A stretch of 50,015 nucleotides of DNA, from NCBI GenBank assembly GCA_003446375.1, contig DMAW01000019.1:1-50015 (forward strand), in the 5' to 3' direction. Shown here piece by piece: positions 23,500 to 31,735 of this stretch. Made by a program: the position numbers and the translations under genes. The notes under the pieces were generated by a model. It saw only the letters and a list, made by a program, of their open reading frames with translations, ran no database searches and was not told where the DNA came from. The DNA is from Eubacteriaceae bacterium. Lineage in GTDB: Bacteria > Bacillota > Clostridia > Eubacteriales > Alkalibacteraceae. Each line of letters begins with the position of its first letter. Positions within the stretch are counted from its first letter, which is position 1.

Positions 23500-25911
23500 T
23501 TATTTTACAACTATATTGTATATTCTTCCCGGTACAAATATCTCTTTTATTATTGTCTTTCCATCTAAGTGTGTTTTGATTGACTCTTCATCCATGGCTG
23601 CGGCATTTGCCTGTTCCTGGGTGCTTTTTGCAGGTATCATTATCTTTCCTCTTACCTTGCCATTTACCTGGACTGCCATTTCAATTATATCTTCTACTGT
23701 TTTTTCAGGGTCGAATTCGGGCCAACCGTTTTCATGAAGAAGCCCTCCCAAGCCACAAGACTCCCAAAGTTCTTCGGTTATATGAGGCGCCACCGGATTA
23801 AGGAGCAGCAAGAAATCTGCAAATTCTTTTTTGTTTATTGCACCTCTTGCATTAAACTCGTTGATCAGCGTCATGAGCGCAGCTATAGCCGTATTGAACT
23901 TAAGATTTTCATAATCTTCAGTTACTTTTTTAATCGTCTTATTCATCAATACTTCATTGTCTTTTACGTACTCGCTTCCATCAACCAGCATACTTGACAA
24001 CTTCCATACTCTATCCAAGAAACGCTTGCACCCTTTAACCCCATTGTCTGACCACGGAGCAGGTTTTTCATAATCTCCGATGAACATTATGTAAGTCCTC
24101 AAGGTATCAGCGCCGTATTCTTTTATTATATCCCTGGGATTTATTACATTTCCTCTGGATTTAGACATCTTTTCTCCGTCTGCCCCAAGTATCAGCCCTT
24201 GAGCTGTACGTTTTGCATAAGGCTCTTCTACAGGAACTTCACCGATATCGTATAAGAATCTATGCCAGAATCTTGAGTATATAAGGTGACGGGTGACATG
24301 TTCCATGCCTCCGTTGTACCAATCAATTTGAAGCCAGTACTTAAGTTTGTCCTCAGCGGCAAAGGCTTCGTTGTTCTTCGGGTCTATGTACCTTAGAAAA
24401 TACCAGCTGGACCCTGCCCATTGAGGCATCGTATCGGTTTCCCTTTTTGCTTTTCCTCCACACTTGGGACAAGTGGTGTTTACCCACTCCTCTATTGAAG
24501 CCAGCGGCGACTCGCCTGTATCTGTGGGCTTATAGTTTTTTACTTTGGGGAGCTTCACCGGCAGTTCGTTTTCCGGCACTCCCACTATTCCGCAGCTATC
24601 ACAGTGAACCACGGGTATCGGCTCTCCCCAATAGCGTTGCCTGTTAAAGGCCCAATCTTTCATCTTGTAGTTTATAGTTTTCCTGCCTATGCCTTCTCTT
24701 TCAAGATATTCAATTATCTTGTCTTTAGCTTCCTTTACATTTAATCCGTTTATTATTTCAGAATTGACTAGCACACCGCTTTCTATGTCGGTAAATGCTT
24801 CCTCATCAACTTTTCCTCCTGCGATTACCTCGACTATGGGTATGTCAAATTTCTTTGCAAACTCCCAGTCCCTTGCATCATGGCCCGGCACCGCCATTAT
24901 GGCTCCGGTTCCGTAACCCATCATTACATAATCCGCAACCCAAAGAGGCACCAACTTCCCATTTAATGGGTTTTTGACTTTTATGCCCTTGATTTCAACT
25001 CCGCTTTTATCTTTGGCAAGCTGCACCCTTTCAAATTCGGTCTTTTTTTTGGCCTGCTCCTGATAATCTTTAATTTCATCCATGTTGCGGATTTTTTCAC
25101 TGTATTGTTCAATCAGCGGATGCTCAGGCGCCACTACCATAAATGTCACGCCGTACAATGTATCCGGTCTCGTCGTAAATACGCTGAGCTTATCAGTTGT
25201 GCCTTCTATTTCAAAATCAACTTCAGCCCCTGTCGATTTACCTATCCAATTTTCCTGCTCCAGCTTGATCCTTGGCAAAAAATCCACCTTTTCCAAACCT
25301 TCAAGGAGCTTTTCGGAGTATTCTCTGATTTTTAAAAACCATACGTCCTTTTCCATCTGAACTACTTCGCTTCCACATCTGTCGCATTTTCCGTCCTGTG
25401 ACTCTTCATTGGCGAGGACAACTTTGCAATCGTTGCAGAAGTTTACATAAGTCTTGTTCTTATAGGCGAGGCCTTTTTCAAATAGCTTTAAAAATATCCA
25501 TTGAGTCCATTTGTAGTAGTTTTCGTCAGTGGTATCGACTGTTCTGTCCCAATCAAATGAATACCCTATTTCCTTAAGCTGCTCTGTAAAAACCTTGATA
25601 TTTTCATCTGTAACTAATCTTGGATGCCTGCCTGTCTGAATAGCATAATTTTCCGTCGGAAGGCCAAAGGCGTCCCATCCTATGGGAAAGAGAACGTTGT
25701 ATCCTTCCAGCCTTCTTTTCCTTGATATAACCTCCAGGGAAGTATAAGCCCTTACGTGGCCAACATGAAGGCCAATCCCTGAAGGGTAAGGAAACTCAAC
25801 TAAGCCGTAAAACTTGGGTTTGTCAGAAAAGTCCACAGCCTTGAAAAGTTCTTTTTCTTCCCATATTTTTTGCCACTTAGATTCAATGTTTTTATAATTG
25901 TATGACTTCAT
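23500..25911 (-). CDS. leuS: Leucyl-tRNA synthetase
   Basis: It charges tRNA-Leu with leucine. The 803-aa class I enzyme has the HIGH-type motif in PYPSGIGLHVGHVRAYT, a zinc-binding insert (CNDCKVVLANEESQDGKCDRCG), the CP1 editing domain (about 220-410, TTRPDTLYG and GYGTGAIMAVPGHDARD), KMSKSRGNVINP, an anticodon-binding domain and the C-terminal extension VQVNGKVRGKI. No T-box fits in the 39 bases before its start, so it is probably transcribed with the upstream yqeK-rsfS/nadD genes. Confidence 0.98.
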   Translation of the reverse strand: MKSYNYKNIESKWQKIWEEKELFKAVDFSDKPKFYGLVEFPYPSGIGLHVGHVRAYTSLEVISRKRRLEGYNVLFPIGWDAFGLPTENYAIQTGRHPRLVTDENIKVFTEQLKEIGYSFDWDRTVDTTDENYYKWTQWIFLKLFEKGLAYKNKTYVNFCNDCKVVLANEESQDGKCDRCGSEVVQMEKDVWFLKIREYSEKLLEGLEKVDFLPRIKLEQENWIGKSTGAEVDFEIEGTTDKLSVFTTRPDTLYGVTFMVVAPEHPLIEQYSEKIRNMDEIKDYQEQAKKKTEFERVQLAKDKSGVEIKGIKVKNPLNGKLVPLWVADYVMMGYGTGAIMAVPGHDARDWEFAKKFDIPIVEVIAGGKVDEEAFTDIESGVLVNSEIINGLNVKEAKDKIIEYLEREGIGRKTINYKMKDWAFNRQRYWGEPIPVVHCDSCGIVGVPENELPVKLPKVKNYKPTDTGESPLASIEEWVNTTCPKCGGKAKRETDTMPQWAGSSWYFLRYIDPKNNEAFAAEDKLKYWLQIDWYNGGMEHVTRHLIYSRFWHRFLYDIGEVPVEEPYAKRTAQGLILGADGEKMSKSRGNVINPRDIIKEYGADTLRTYIMFIGDYEKPAPWSDNGVKGCKRFLDRVWKLSSMLVDGSEYVKDNEVLMNKTIKKVTEDYENLKFNTAIAALMTLINEFNARGAINKKEFADFLLLLNPVAPHITEELWESCGLGGLLHENGWPEFDPEKTVEDIIEMAVQVNGKVRGKIMIPAKSTQEQANAAAMDEESIKTHLDGKTIIKEIFVPGRIYNIVVK

Positions 25912-25950
25912 CGATACCCTCCTAAAAAGTATAAATCATTTGTTACTGAA

Positions 25951-26862
25951 TCATAGCTTCTTTCCGTCGCTCCAAAGCCTTTCAAGATCGTAAAACTGTC
26001 TTTCTTCTTCCAAGAATACATGGACAACTACGCTGTTGAAATCGATGAGGATCCATCTGCCTCCTTGACGACCTTCGTTGCTAATGGCATTTATTCCATC
26101 TTTCGATGCCATTTCATCCACATATTCGGCTATTGCCTTTACGTTAATAGTAGAAGATCCACTTGCAATGACAAAAAAATCCGTCATCGGAGTAAGCTCG
26201 CTTACATCTATGATTTCAACGTCAAATCCGTTCTTTTCCTCTACCCATTCTTTAATTTTCTTTGCCAGTTCTTTTGAATTGTAGTCCAAATTGGTTTTTC
26301 CCCTTTCCATAATCAAGTAATTCCTTGCTTCTATCGTATCCGGATGAAGCACGGAATCTAACGATACGACGTACTTTATAGTATTGTCAAAGGCTTGTAT
26401 CATCGCCTCGTCCAAATCTTTCATGGCAAGTTTTCTAAGTTTATCCACACCTGGATATCTCCTACCCGGCTCTATAAAATCCGAAAGGTATATGATTTTT
26501 TCCAAGAGCGTCATATTCTTTTTGCCCGTAGTGTGATACCTTATGGCCGAGAGTATCTGTTCGTCGTCTACTCCGAATTTCTCTTTTGCCAAGATGCTTC
26601 CCACCACGCCGTGCATCAGCTGAGTTTCAAAATATGTGACCTCATCAATTTTTAGGCCATTCTTTTGTAAAACATCCATCATTTGCTCTCTGGAAAATGA
26701 CTTGGCACAATCGTGAAGAATAGCAGCAATCATAGTCTTTTTTAAATCGCATCCATATCTTTCCGCAAGCTTGATCGCCGATTCCACAACTCCCAAGGAG
26801 TGTTTATATCTTTTGTCAGTAATCATATTTTCAACTTCAGCTTTTAAAAGTTCGTAATCCAT
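25951..26862 (-). CDS. Fusion of YqeK-type HD phosphohydrolase and ribosomal silencing factor RsfS
   Basis: One 303-aa frame joins two proteins that are normally separate. Residues about 1-190 match YqeK, an HD-domain enzyme that hydrolyses diadenosine tetraphosphate, with metal ligands in HSLGVVESAIKLA, AAILHDCAKSF and RYHTTGKKNMTLLEKIIYLSDFIEPGRRYPGV. Residues about 195-303 match RsfS, which binds L14 and stops subunit joining, with DVSELTPMTDFFVIASGSS and GRWILIDFNSVVVHVFLEEERQFYDLERLW. There is no stop between them. In-frame ATG (LIMERGK) and TTG codons near the junction have weak AAGGA/AAGGGG sites, so a separate RsfS may also be made. It lies between nadD and leuS. Confidence 0.93.
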   Translation of the reverse strand: MDYELLKAEVENMITDKRYKHSLGVVESAIKLAERYGCDLKKTMIAAILHDCAKSFSREQMMDVLQKNGLKIDEVTYFETQLMHGVVGSILAKEKFGVDDEQILSAIRYHTTGKKNMTLLEKIIYLSDFIEPGRRYPGVDKLRKLAMKDLDEAMIQAFDNTIKYVVSLDSVLHPDTIEARNYLIMERGKTNLDYNSKELAKKIKEWVEEKNGFDVEIIDVSELTPMTDFFVIASGSSTINVKAIAEYVDEMASKDGINAISNEGRQGGRWILIDFNSVVVHVFLEEERQFYDLERLWSDGKKL

Positions 26863-26869
26863 AATAAAC

Positions 26870-27478
26870 CTACCTGTATAGATTTTGTTGATAAATATAT
26901 TCCTCTACGCTCTCAGGCAGAAGGTACTTTATGGAGTATCCGTGCTTGACTCTAGATCTTATCTCCGATGAAGATATATCCATTTCCGGCGTATATAATT
27001 TAAGTATTCTGGCACGGTACAACTCCTTAAGCTCTTCAACCCGGATATCCAGCCTTTCCTGATCGTATCCCGGTCTGAAAGTCGTCACGAGTGAGATCTT
27101 CTTAAGCACTTCTTCTGCGCTTTTCCAGGCATCTATTTCAAAAACGATGTCTGCTCCAACAATCAGATAAAGCTCGTCATCTGAATAATCCTTTTCCAGC
27201 TCTCGGAGAGTATCTATCGTATATGTATACCCCTGCCTTTTGATTTCAATATCTGAGATTTCAAAATAGTCGTTGCTTGCGATTCCCCTCTTGGTCATCT
27301 CACACCGGTGGTCGGCATCAATATCCCCATCAGTGGTTTTGAAAGGATTGTTGCCAGTCGGTATGAACACTACCTTGTCCATGCCTAATCGGTCCCTGGC
27401 GGATTCTGCTAGAAGCAGATGCCCGTAATGTATGGGATTAAACGTCCCACCTAAAATCCCAACTTTTAACTTTTCCAT
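26870..27478 (-). CDS. nadD: Nicotinate-nucleotide adenylyltransferase
   Basis: NadD adenylates nicotinate mononucleotide in NAD synthesis. The 202-aa protein has the nucleotidyltransferase motif GGTFNPIHYGHLLLAESA at its start, FIPTGNNPFKT, LIVGADIVFEIDAWK and the C-terminal ISSSEIRSRV motif. The ATG at 27478 has GAGG eight bases before it; a TTG immediately upstream is the alternative. It sits between yhbY and the yqeK-rsfS fusion, the usual Firmicute order. Confidence 0.96.
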   Translation of the reverse strand: MEKLKVGILGGTFNPIHYGHLLLAESARDRLGMDKVVFIPTGNNPFKTTDGDIDADHRCEMTKRGIASNDYFEISDIEIKRQGYTYTIDTLRELEKDYSDDELYLIVGADIVFEIDAWKSAEEVLKKISLVTTFRPGYDQERLDIRVEELKELYRARILKLYTPEMDISSSEIRSRVKHGYSIKYLLPESVEEYIYQQNLYR

Positions 27479-27495
27479 CAAAACTACCTCGCATA

Positions 27496-27801
27496 TTATT
27501 TTTTTGCCTTTTTCGGCAATTCAATCTTAGGATCAGTATGGTTTCTTTTATAGAGCACGAATTTATTGCCTATGGTCAATACGATCTCTGCATCCGTGGA
27601 ATTTGCCAGCTGTTCCACAACATCTTTTAATTCTTCCATGCAGTTTTGCTGCACCTTGCCTTTAATCAGTTCCCGGCTTTTAAGAGCATCTTTTGCCTGT
27701 ACGATAAGGTTTGGCGTCAAGCCATCCTTTCCCACATGCAAAATATCCGGTTCGCTGACTGCAAGAGATTTTAAATAGCTTCTCTGCTTGCTCGTCAACA
27801 T
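27496..27801 (-). CDS. yhbY: YhbY family RNA-binding protein (CRM domain)
   Basis: This 101-aa single-CRM-domain protein associates with pre-50S ribosomal particles in relatives. It shows the N-terminal MLTSKQRSYLKSLA, the GKDGLTPNLIVQAKDALKSRELIKGKV segment that carries the G-rich RNA-binding loop, and the ending IGNKFVLYKRN. A basic lysine-rich tail follows. It lies between obgE and nadD, in line with a role in ribosome assembly. Confidence 0.93.
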   Translation of the reverse strand: MLTSKQRSYLKSLAVSEPDILHVGKDGLTPNLIVQAKDALKSRELIKGKVQQNCMEELKDVVEQLANSTDAEIVLTIGNKFVLYKRNHTDPKIELPKKAKK

Positions 27802-27816
27802 ATCAGTCTACCTCCA

Positions 27817-29109
27817 TTACTTTATATAATCAAATTCTATGTCCAACAGACGTACTGTATCTCCTTCTTCGATACCCCGTTTTTCAAGTTCCTCAAATAC
27901 TCCTCGTTCTTTTAATATCTTTTGGAAATACGAAACAGAATCAAAATCTTCGAAGTTGACCGAAGCAATCAGTTTTTCAAGGAAGTCCCCTTCAACAACG
28001 AATACTTCGTTATCTTTATAAACATTATAACCTTTTTCTGACTTGAGTTCATAAAGTTTTTCCCCATCCTGCGCTTCTGCATCAAATATAGGCTCTACTT
28101 CGCCAATTTCATCAAGAAGGTTTGACGTCCTGTCCAAAAGGGCATCTATTCCCTGCCTGGTTGCAGCAGATATCAAATAAACCTCATATCCTTTTTCTTC
28201 TAGTGCCGTTTTTATCGCTTCTAGGCTTTCAGGCTCCATAACTGCATCGATCTTATTGAGAGCGACTACCTGCTTGCGGCCTGCAAGTTTTTCATTGTGT
28301 TTTTGGAGCTCTTGATTGATTTTTTCAAAATCATCCAAGGGATCCCTTCCAGTCATTCCTGAAATGTCAAGAATGTGAATCAGCATCTTCGTCCTCTCCA
28401 CATGTCTTAAGAATTGATGGCCTAGTCCTGCCCCTTCATTTGCTCCCTCAATAAGACCGGGAATATCGGCAATTACAAAGCTGTTTCCGTCCTTCCATGC
28501 CACGACGCCCAAATTGGGCACCAACGTGGTAAAAGGATAATCTGCAATCTTAGGCTTTGCCTTCGATACCACCGATAAAAATGTAGATTTGCCTACATTG
28601 GGATATCCTAAAAGGCCAACATCTGCAAGAAGTTTAAGTTCGAGAACGACTTTAAGCTCTTCTCCCTTGTTTCCGCCTTCGGCAAACCTGGGAGCCTGCC
28701 TGGTAGGCGTTGCAAAATGTTGGTTTCCTCTTCCACCTTTGCCTCCCTTTGCAGCTATGACTTCTTCTCCTACTTCTGTAAGGTCGGCGATAATTTTCCC
28801 CGTCTCTTTGTCCTTGACGATGGTCCCGGGTGGCACTCCTATTATCAGGTCCTCTCCCGCTTTCCCGCTTCTGTTGCTGTTTCCTCCGTCTTCGCCGTTT
28901 TGAGCGGCATGTTTTCTTTTATATCTAAAGTCTATCAGGGTCCTTAAATTGGAATTAACCTGAAATATTACGTCTCCGCCTTTTCCTCCGTCTCCACCTG
29001 CAGGTCCTCCATTGGGAACGTATTTTTCCCTTCTGAAGGCAACGGTTCCATTGCCGCCGTTTCCTGCCTTGACGGATATTTCTACTCTATCTACAAACAT
29101 TGATATCAC
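27817..29109 (-). CDS. obgE: GTPase Obg
   Basis: Obg binds the 50S subunit and links its assembly to growth and stress. The 430-aa protein has the glycine-rich Obg fold (about 1-158, GNGGNGTVAFRREKYVPNGGPAGGDGGKGG), the GTPase domain with LGYPNVGKST, TTLVPNLG, DIPGLIEGA and NKID, and the C-terminal OCT domain (about 350-430). A GTG at 29109 has AGAGG at five bases; the more usual first residue would be the ATG at 29100 (MFVDRVEI), whose spacing is longer. The start is therefore uncertain by three residues. Confidence 0.96.
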   Translation of the reverse strand: MISMFVDRVEISVKAGNGGNGTVAFRREKYVPNGGPAGGDGGKGGDVIFQVNSNLRTLIDFRYKRKHAAQNGEDGGNSNRSGKAGEDLIIGVPPGTIVKDKETGKIIADLTEVGEEVIAAKGGKGGRGNQHFATPTRQAPRFAEGGNKGEELKVVLELKLLADVGLLGYPNVGKSTFLSVVSKAKPKIADYPFTTLVPNLGVVAWKDGNSFVIADIPGLIEGANEGAGLGHQFLRHVERTKMLIHILDISGMTGRDPLDDFEKINQELQKHNEKLAGRKQVVALNKIDAVMEPESLEAIKTALEEKGYEVYLISAATRQGIDALLDRTSNLLDEIGEVEPIFDAEAQDGEKLYELKSEKGYNVYKDNEVFVVEGDFLEKLIASVNFEDFDSVSYFQKILKERGVFEELEKRGIEEGDTVRLLDIEFDYIK

Positions 29110-29120
29110 TCTTTCCTCTT

Positions 29121-29149
29121 ACAAAAACAACCACCTTTGAAAAGGTGGT
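29121..29149 (-). terminator. Terminator after rpmA
   Basis: Minus-strand hairpin ACCACCTTTTCAAAGGTGGT followed by TGTTTTTG, between rpmA and obgE. It may let only part of the ribosomal-protein transcript continue into obgE. Confidence 0.85.
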
Positions 29150-29156
29150 CATTTGA

Positions 29157-29444
29157 TTACATTGCATCTTTAGGATATACGCTCACTTGCTTTTTGTCTT
29201 TGCCTTTTCTTTCGAATCTTACGATACCGTCAGCTACGGCAAACAATGTGTCGTCCCCGCCTCTCATTACGTTGTTACCGGCGTGGATTTTCGTTCCTCT
29301 TTGTCTAACCAATATATTTCCTGACAATACGAATTGTCCGTCCGCTCTCTTAACTCCAAGACGCTTTGATTCGCTGTCACGACCGTTCCTTGAACTACCT
29401 ACCCCTTTTTTGTGGGCGAATAACTGAATGTTCATTTTCAACAT
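29157..29444 (-). CDS. rpmA: Ribosomal protein L27 with cleavable N-terminal extension
   Basis: L27 reaches the peptidyl transferase centre with its N-terminus. The 95-aa precursor begins MLKMNIQLFAHKKGVGSSRNGRDS. In Firmicutes the extension ending QLFA is removed by the protease Prp to expose the AHKKG-type mature end, and the prp gene lies directly upstream. GGAGG sits eight bases before the chosen ATG; the longer frame from 29459 overlaps that site. The rest (GVKRADGQFVLSGNILVRQRGTKIHAGNNVMRGGDDTLFA) is typical. Confidence 0.97.
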   Translation of the reverse strand: MLKMNIQLFAHKKGVGSSRNGRDSESKRLGVKRADGQFVLSGNILVRQRGTKIHAGNNVMRGGDDTLFAVADGIVRFERKGKDKKQVSVYPKDAM

Positions 29445-29459
29445 AGGTTCCACCTCCAT

Positions 29460-29783
29460 TCAACCTACAACTTTTACGTAGCTTTCATATTCTTTTTCGA
29501 TACTCTTTAGTCCCAGATATAAAGTTTCCAGGATGGCTTTAGCCTTGGTAAATTGCTTATCGTCATAAATTTCCGGAATTCTAAACTCCAAAAACCCGTC
29601 TTCGTTTACTTTGTAATAAAAGTCAAGTTTCACGTACTCCAACAATCCGTTTATGGCAGATATAGTCAAAGTGGAAACTGCCGCGCATACTATATCCTTT
29701 CCGATATCTTCGTATCCGCTGTGCCCGTTTACTACTAATGACTTTATCATCCCGTCTTCTCTCTGAAAATTACACGTAATCAT
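29460..29783 (-). CDS. prp: Ribosomal-processing cysteine protease Prp
   Basis: Prp removes the N-terminal extension of ribosomal protein L27. The 107-aa protein carries the catalytic His in VNGHSGYEDIGKDIVCAAVSTL and the catalytic Cys of the same stretch (DIVCAAVS). It lies between rplU and rpmA, its usual place, and its substrate L27 in this window has the matching QLFA cleavage site. Stop and start codons are close to both neighbours, so the three are one operon. Confidence 0.96.
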   Translation of the reverse strand: MITCNFQREDGMIKSLVVNGHSGYEDIGKDIVCAAVSTLTISAINGLLEYVKLDFYYKVNEDGFLEFRIPEIYDDKQFTKAKAILETLYLGLKSIEKEYESYVKVVG

Positions 29784-29785
29784 AA

Positions 29786-30106
29786 TTACTCAGCTTTTCC
29801 CGCTTTGATTCCGGTAATCTTAACTTGAGTAAACGGTTGTCTATGACCTTGCTTTCTTCTGTAATCTTTTTTTGACTTATACTTGTAGATTACTACTTTT
29901 TTGCCTTTTCCGTTTTCTACTACCTCGGCGCTGACTGCGGCTCCCTCTACAATCGGAGCTCCTACCACCAAGTTTCCATTGTTTACAGCAAGAACTTCAG
30001 TGAACTCTACAGTTTCACCTTCTGCAAGATTCAGCTTTTCTACTTGGATTACATCGCCTTCTTTAACACAGTATTGCTTTCCGCCAGTTTTTATAACAGC
30101 ATACAT
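29786..30106 (-). CDS. rplU: Ribosomal protein L21
   Basis: L21 is a 50S subunit protein. The 106-aa sequence begins MYAVIKTGGKQYCVKEGDVIQVEKL and contains the conserved basic end KVVIYKYKSKKDYRRKQGHRQPFTQVKITGI. The ATG follows GAGGAGG. It is the first gene of rplU-prp-rpmA and is preceded by a promoter and an untranslated leader in which L21 may control its own synthesis. Confidence 0.97.
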   Translation of the reverse strand: MYAVIKTGGKQYCVKEGDVIQVEKLNLAEGETVEFTEVLAVNNGNLVVGAPIVEGAAVSAEVVENGKGKKVVIYKYKSKKDYRRKQGHRQPFTQVKITGIKAGKAE

Positions 30107-30186
30107 TTCTTACACCTCCTCAATCCAGTCTCGCCTTTAAAGGTCTCCTTTCGGAAGTTTCACCTTGTCAGAGCGGCTTCATACAC
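30107..30186 (-). promoter_or_regulatory. Probable L21 leader (autoregulatory 5' UTR)
   Basis: About 80 transcribed bases separate the promoter from rplU. They contain short pairing segments (CCTTTAAAGG, CTTCCGAAAGGAG) close to the GAGGAGG site. Firmicute rplU genes commonly carry an L21-binding leader at this position. The call rests mainly on position and size; I could not match the full consensus by eye. Confidence 0.45.
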
Positions 30187-30192
30187 CGTAAT

Positions 30193-30221
30193 AGTATACC
30201 ACGGAGAATCACATCCGTCAA
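30193..30221 (-). promoter_or_regulatory. Promoter for rplU-prp-rpmA
   Basis: Minus-strand TTGACG (30216-30221), a 17-base spacer and TATACT (30193-30198): one of the best sigma-A-type matches in the window. Confidence 0.85.
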
Positions 30222-30277
30222 TTTTAATTTTGCCCTAACTTTATGCTTGAAAAGCGCACTATTGAATGTAGACAATT

Positions 30278-31720
30278 TCAATTAGAAGGAATTATCGCCA
30301 CCTGATCAAATTCGTTGTTTATGTTTACCTCAATGTCTACTTTTACCTTGTAGAAATCCTCCAGCATCTGGTCAAAGGAAAATCCATGGCCAAAGTGCTT
30401 ATGCTCATCTATCACATTTTTTAGATAAGGACTGATTATTATCTTAAACCTGTTGTGGTTCAGAAGATACATGTCGTTTTCTATCTTTGCGAGACATTTG
30501 TAGAACAGAGCTTCCTGATTATATACATCCCCTGTCCCATCGCATAGAGGACAAGTCTGCCTGTTGATGTTCACTATTGATTTTCCCTCTTGTTTTCTAG
30601 TTATTTGCAGTATGCTCAATTCTGTAAAACCTACCAGTTTAAAGCGCACTTTGTCTCGGGCAGACATCTCCCTCCACTTTTTTATGATCTTCTCCTTTTG
30701 TTTTTCTTTTGTGATGTTTATATAGTCGATAAGTATTATGCCGCTTAAGTTTCTCAGTCTCATCTGGTGTGCTATTACCTCTGTAGCCTCCAAGTTAATC
30801 CTGGCAATAGTCTCTTCCGGATCCTTATGCCCTGTGAACTTGCCGCTGTTCACGTCTATTACCGTAAAGGCTTCAGTGTTATCTATGATTATATATCCAC
30901 CGCTTTTTAGCCAAAGCTTCCTTGCATAAAGCTCCTTTATCTGGGGCTCCAAGTCGTAATCGTCAAAGATATTCAGCTTTTGCACTAGCTTTATCTTATG
31001 CATGTCATCAGGAAAATAATTGCTGAAATAATCTTTTACCTCTTCTATATAAGCATCGCTGTTTAAAACCACCTGGTCTGTCTTAGTTGTATAGTAGTCG
31101 CGTATCACCTTTATGACCGGACCTTTATCCTTAAATAAAAGTTTTGGAGCAATATGGATCCTGCTATTCAAAAGCCTCCACTTTCCCATAAGGTAGTCAA
31201 GTTCCTTTTCTATCAAATCAAGAGAGGCTCCTTCAGCTTCAGTTCTTAAAATAACACCTACATCCACAGGTTTTATTCCATCTAAATAACCTTTTAGGCG
31301 CTTGATTTCTTCCTTGTTCTTGATTTTTTTTGACATGTAGATCTTTTCCTCAGTAGGCAGAAGAACTAGATAATGGCCTGAAATCCAATACTTTGTCGTA
31401 AGCCTAGCCCCTTTGGTGCCCACTGCCTCCTTTTTCACCTGCACTATTATGTCCTGCCCCTTTTTGATTACCTTGTCTATAGGCAACTTGTCAGGATTTG
31501 GATAGATATCGCTCAGATGAAGCAGACCGTTTTTTTCTCCGCCTATATTAACAAACGCTACCTGCATGCCCGGCTTTATTTGTTCCACTCTTCCTATATA
31601 TATATTCCCATAAGTGCTCCAGTCACTCTCTCTGTCAGTGAAAAAGTGTTCCAAACTCCCTTGTCTGGTAACTGCTATTCTATTTTGACCCATCATGGTT
31701 TCAATGACGATATTGTTCAT
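30278..31720 (-). CDS. rng: Ribonuclease G / E family endoribonuclease
   Basis: RNase E/G enzymes cut single-stranded A/U-rich RNA and mature rRNA. The 480-aa protein has an N-terminal S1 domain (GNIYIGRVEQIKPGMQVAFVNIGGEKNGLLHLSDI), the 5'-sensor and DNase-I-like catalytic parts (FTVIDVNSGKFTG with metal-binding Asp, IILIDYINI) and the zinc-link CPLCDGTG. There is no long C-terminal scaffold, so it is RNase G-like in size. It follows queG by 15 bases and lies upstream of the rplU promoter. Confidence 0.95.
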   Translation of the reverse strand: MNNIVIETMMGQNRIAVTRQGSLEHFFTDRESDWSTYGNIYIGRVEQIKPGMQVAFVNIGGEKNGLLHLSDIYPNPDKLPIDKVIKKGQDIIVQVKKEAVGTKGARLTTKYWISGHYLVLLPTEEKIYMSKKIKNKEEIKRLKGYLDGIKPVDVGVILRTEAEGASLDLIEKELDYLMGKWRLLNSRIHIAPKLLFKDKGPVIKVIRDYYTTKTDQVVLNSDAYIEEVKDYFSNYFPDDMHKIKLVQKLNIFDDYDLEPQIKELYARKLWLKSGGYIIIDNTEAFTVIDVNSGKFTGHKDPEETIARINLEATEVIAHQMRLRNLSGIILIDYINITKEKQKEKIIKKWREMSARDKVRFKLVGFTELSILQITRKQEGKSIVNINRQTCPLCDGTGDVYNQEALFYKCLAKIENDMYLLNHNRFKIIISPYLKNVIDEHKHFGHGFSFDQMLEDFYKVKVDIEVNINNEFDQVAIIPSN

Positions 31721-31735
31721 CTTACACTCCTCATC

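Noticed and set aside
25912..25950. Possible leucine T-box before leuS
   Set aside because: Only 39 bases separate leuS from the previous gene, with no room for a T-box and no such motif.
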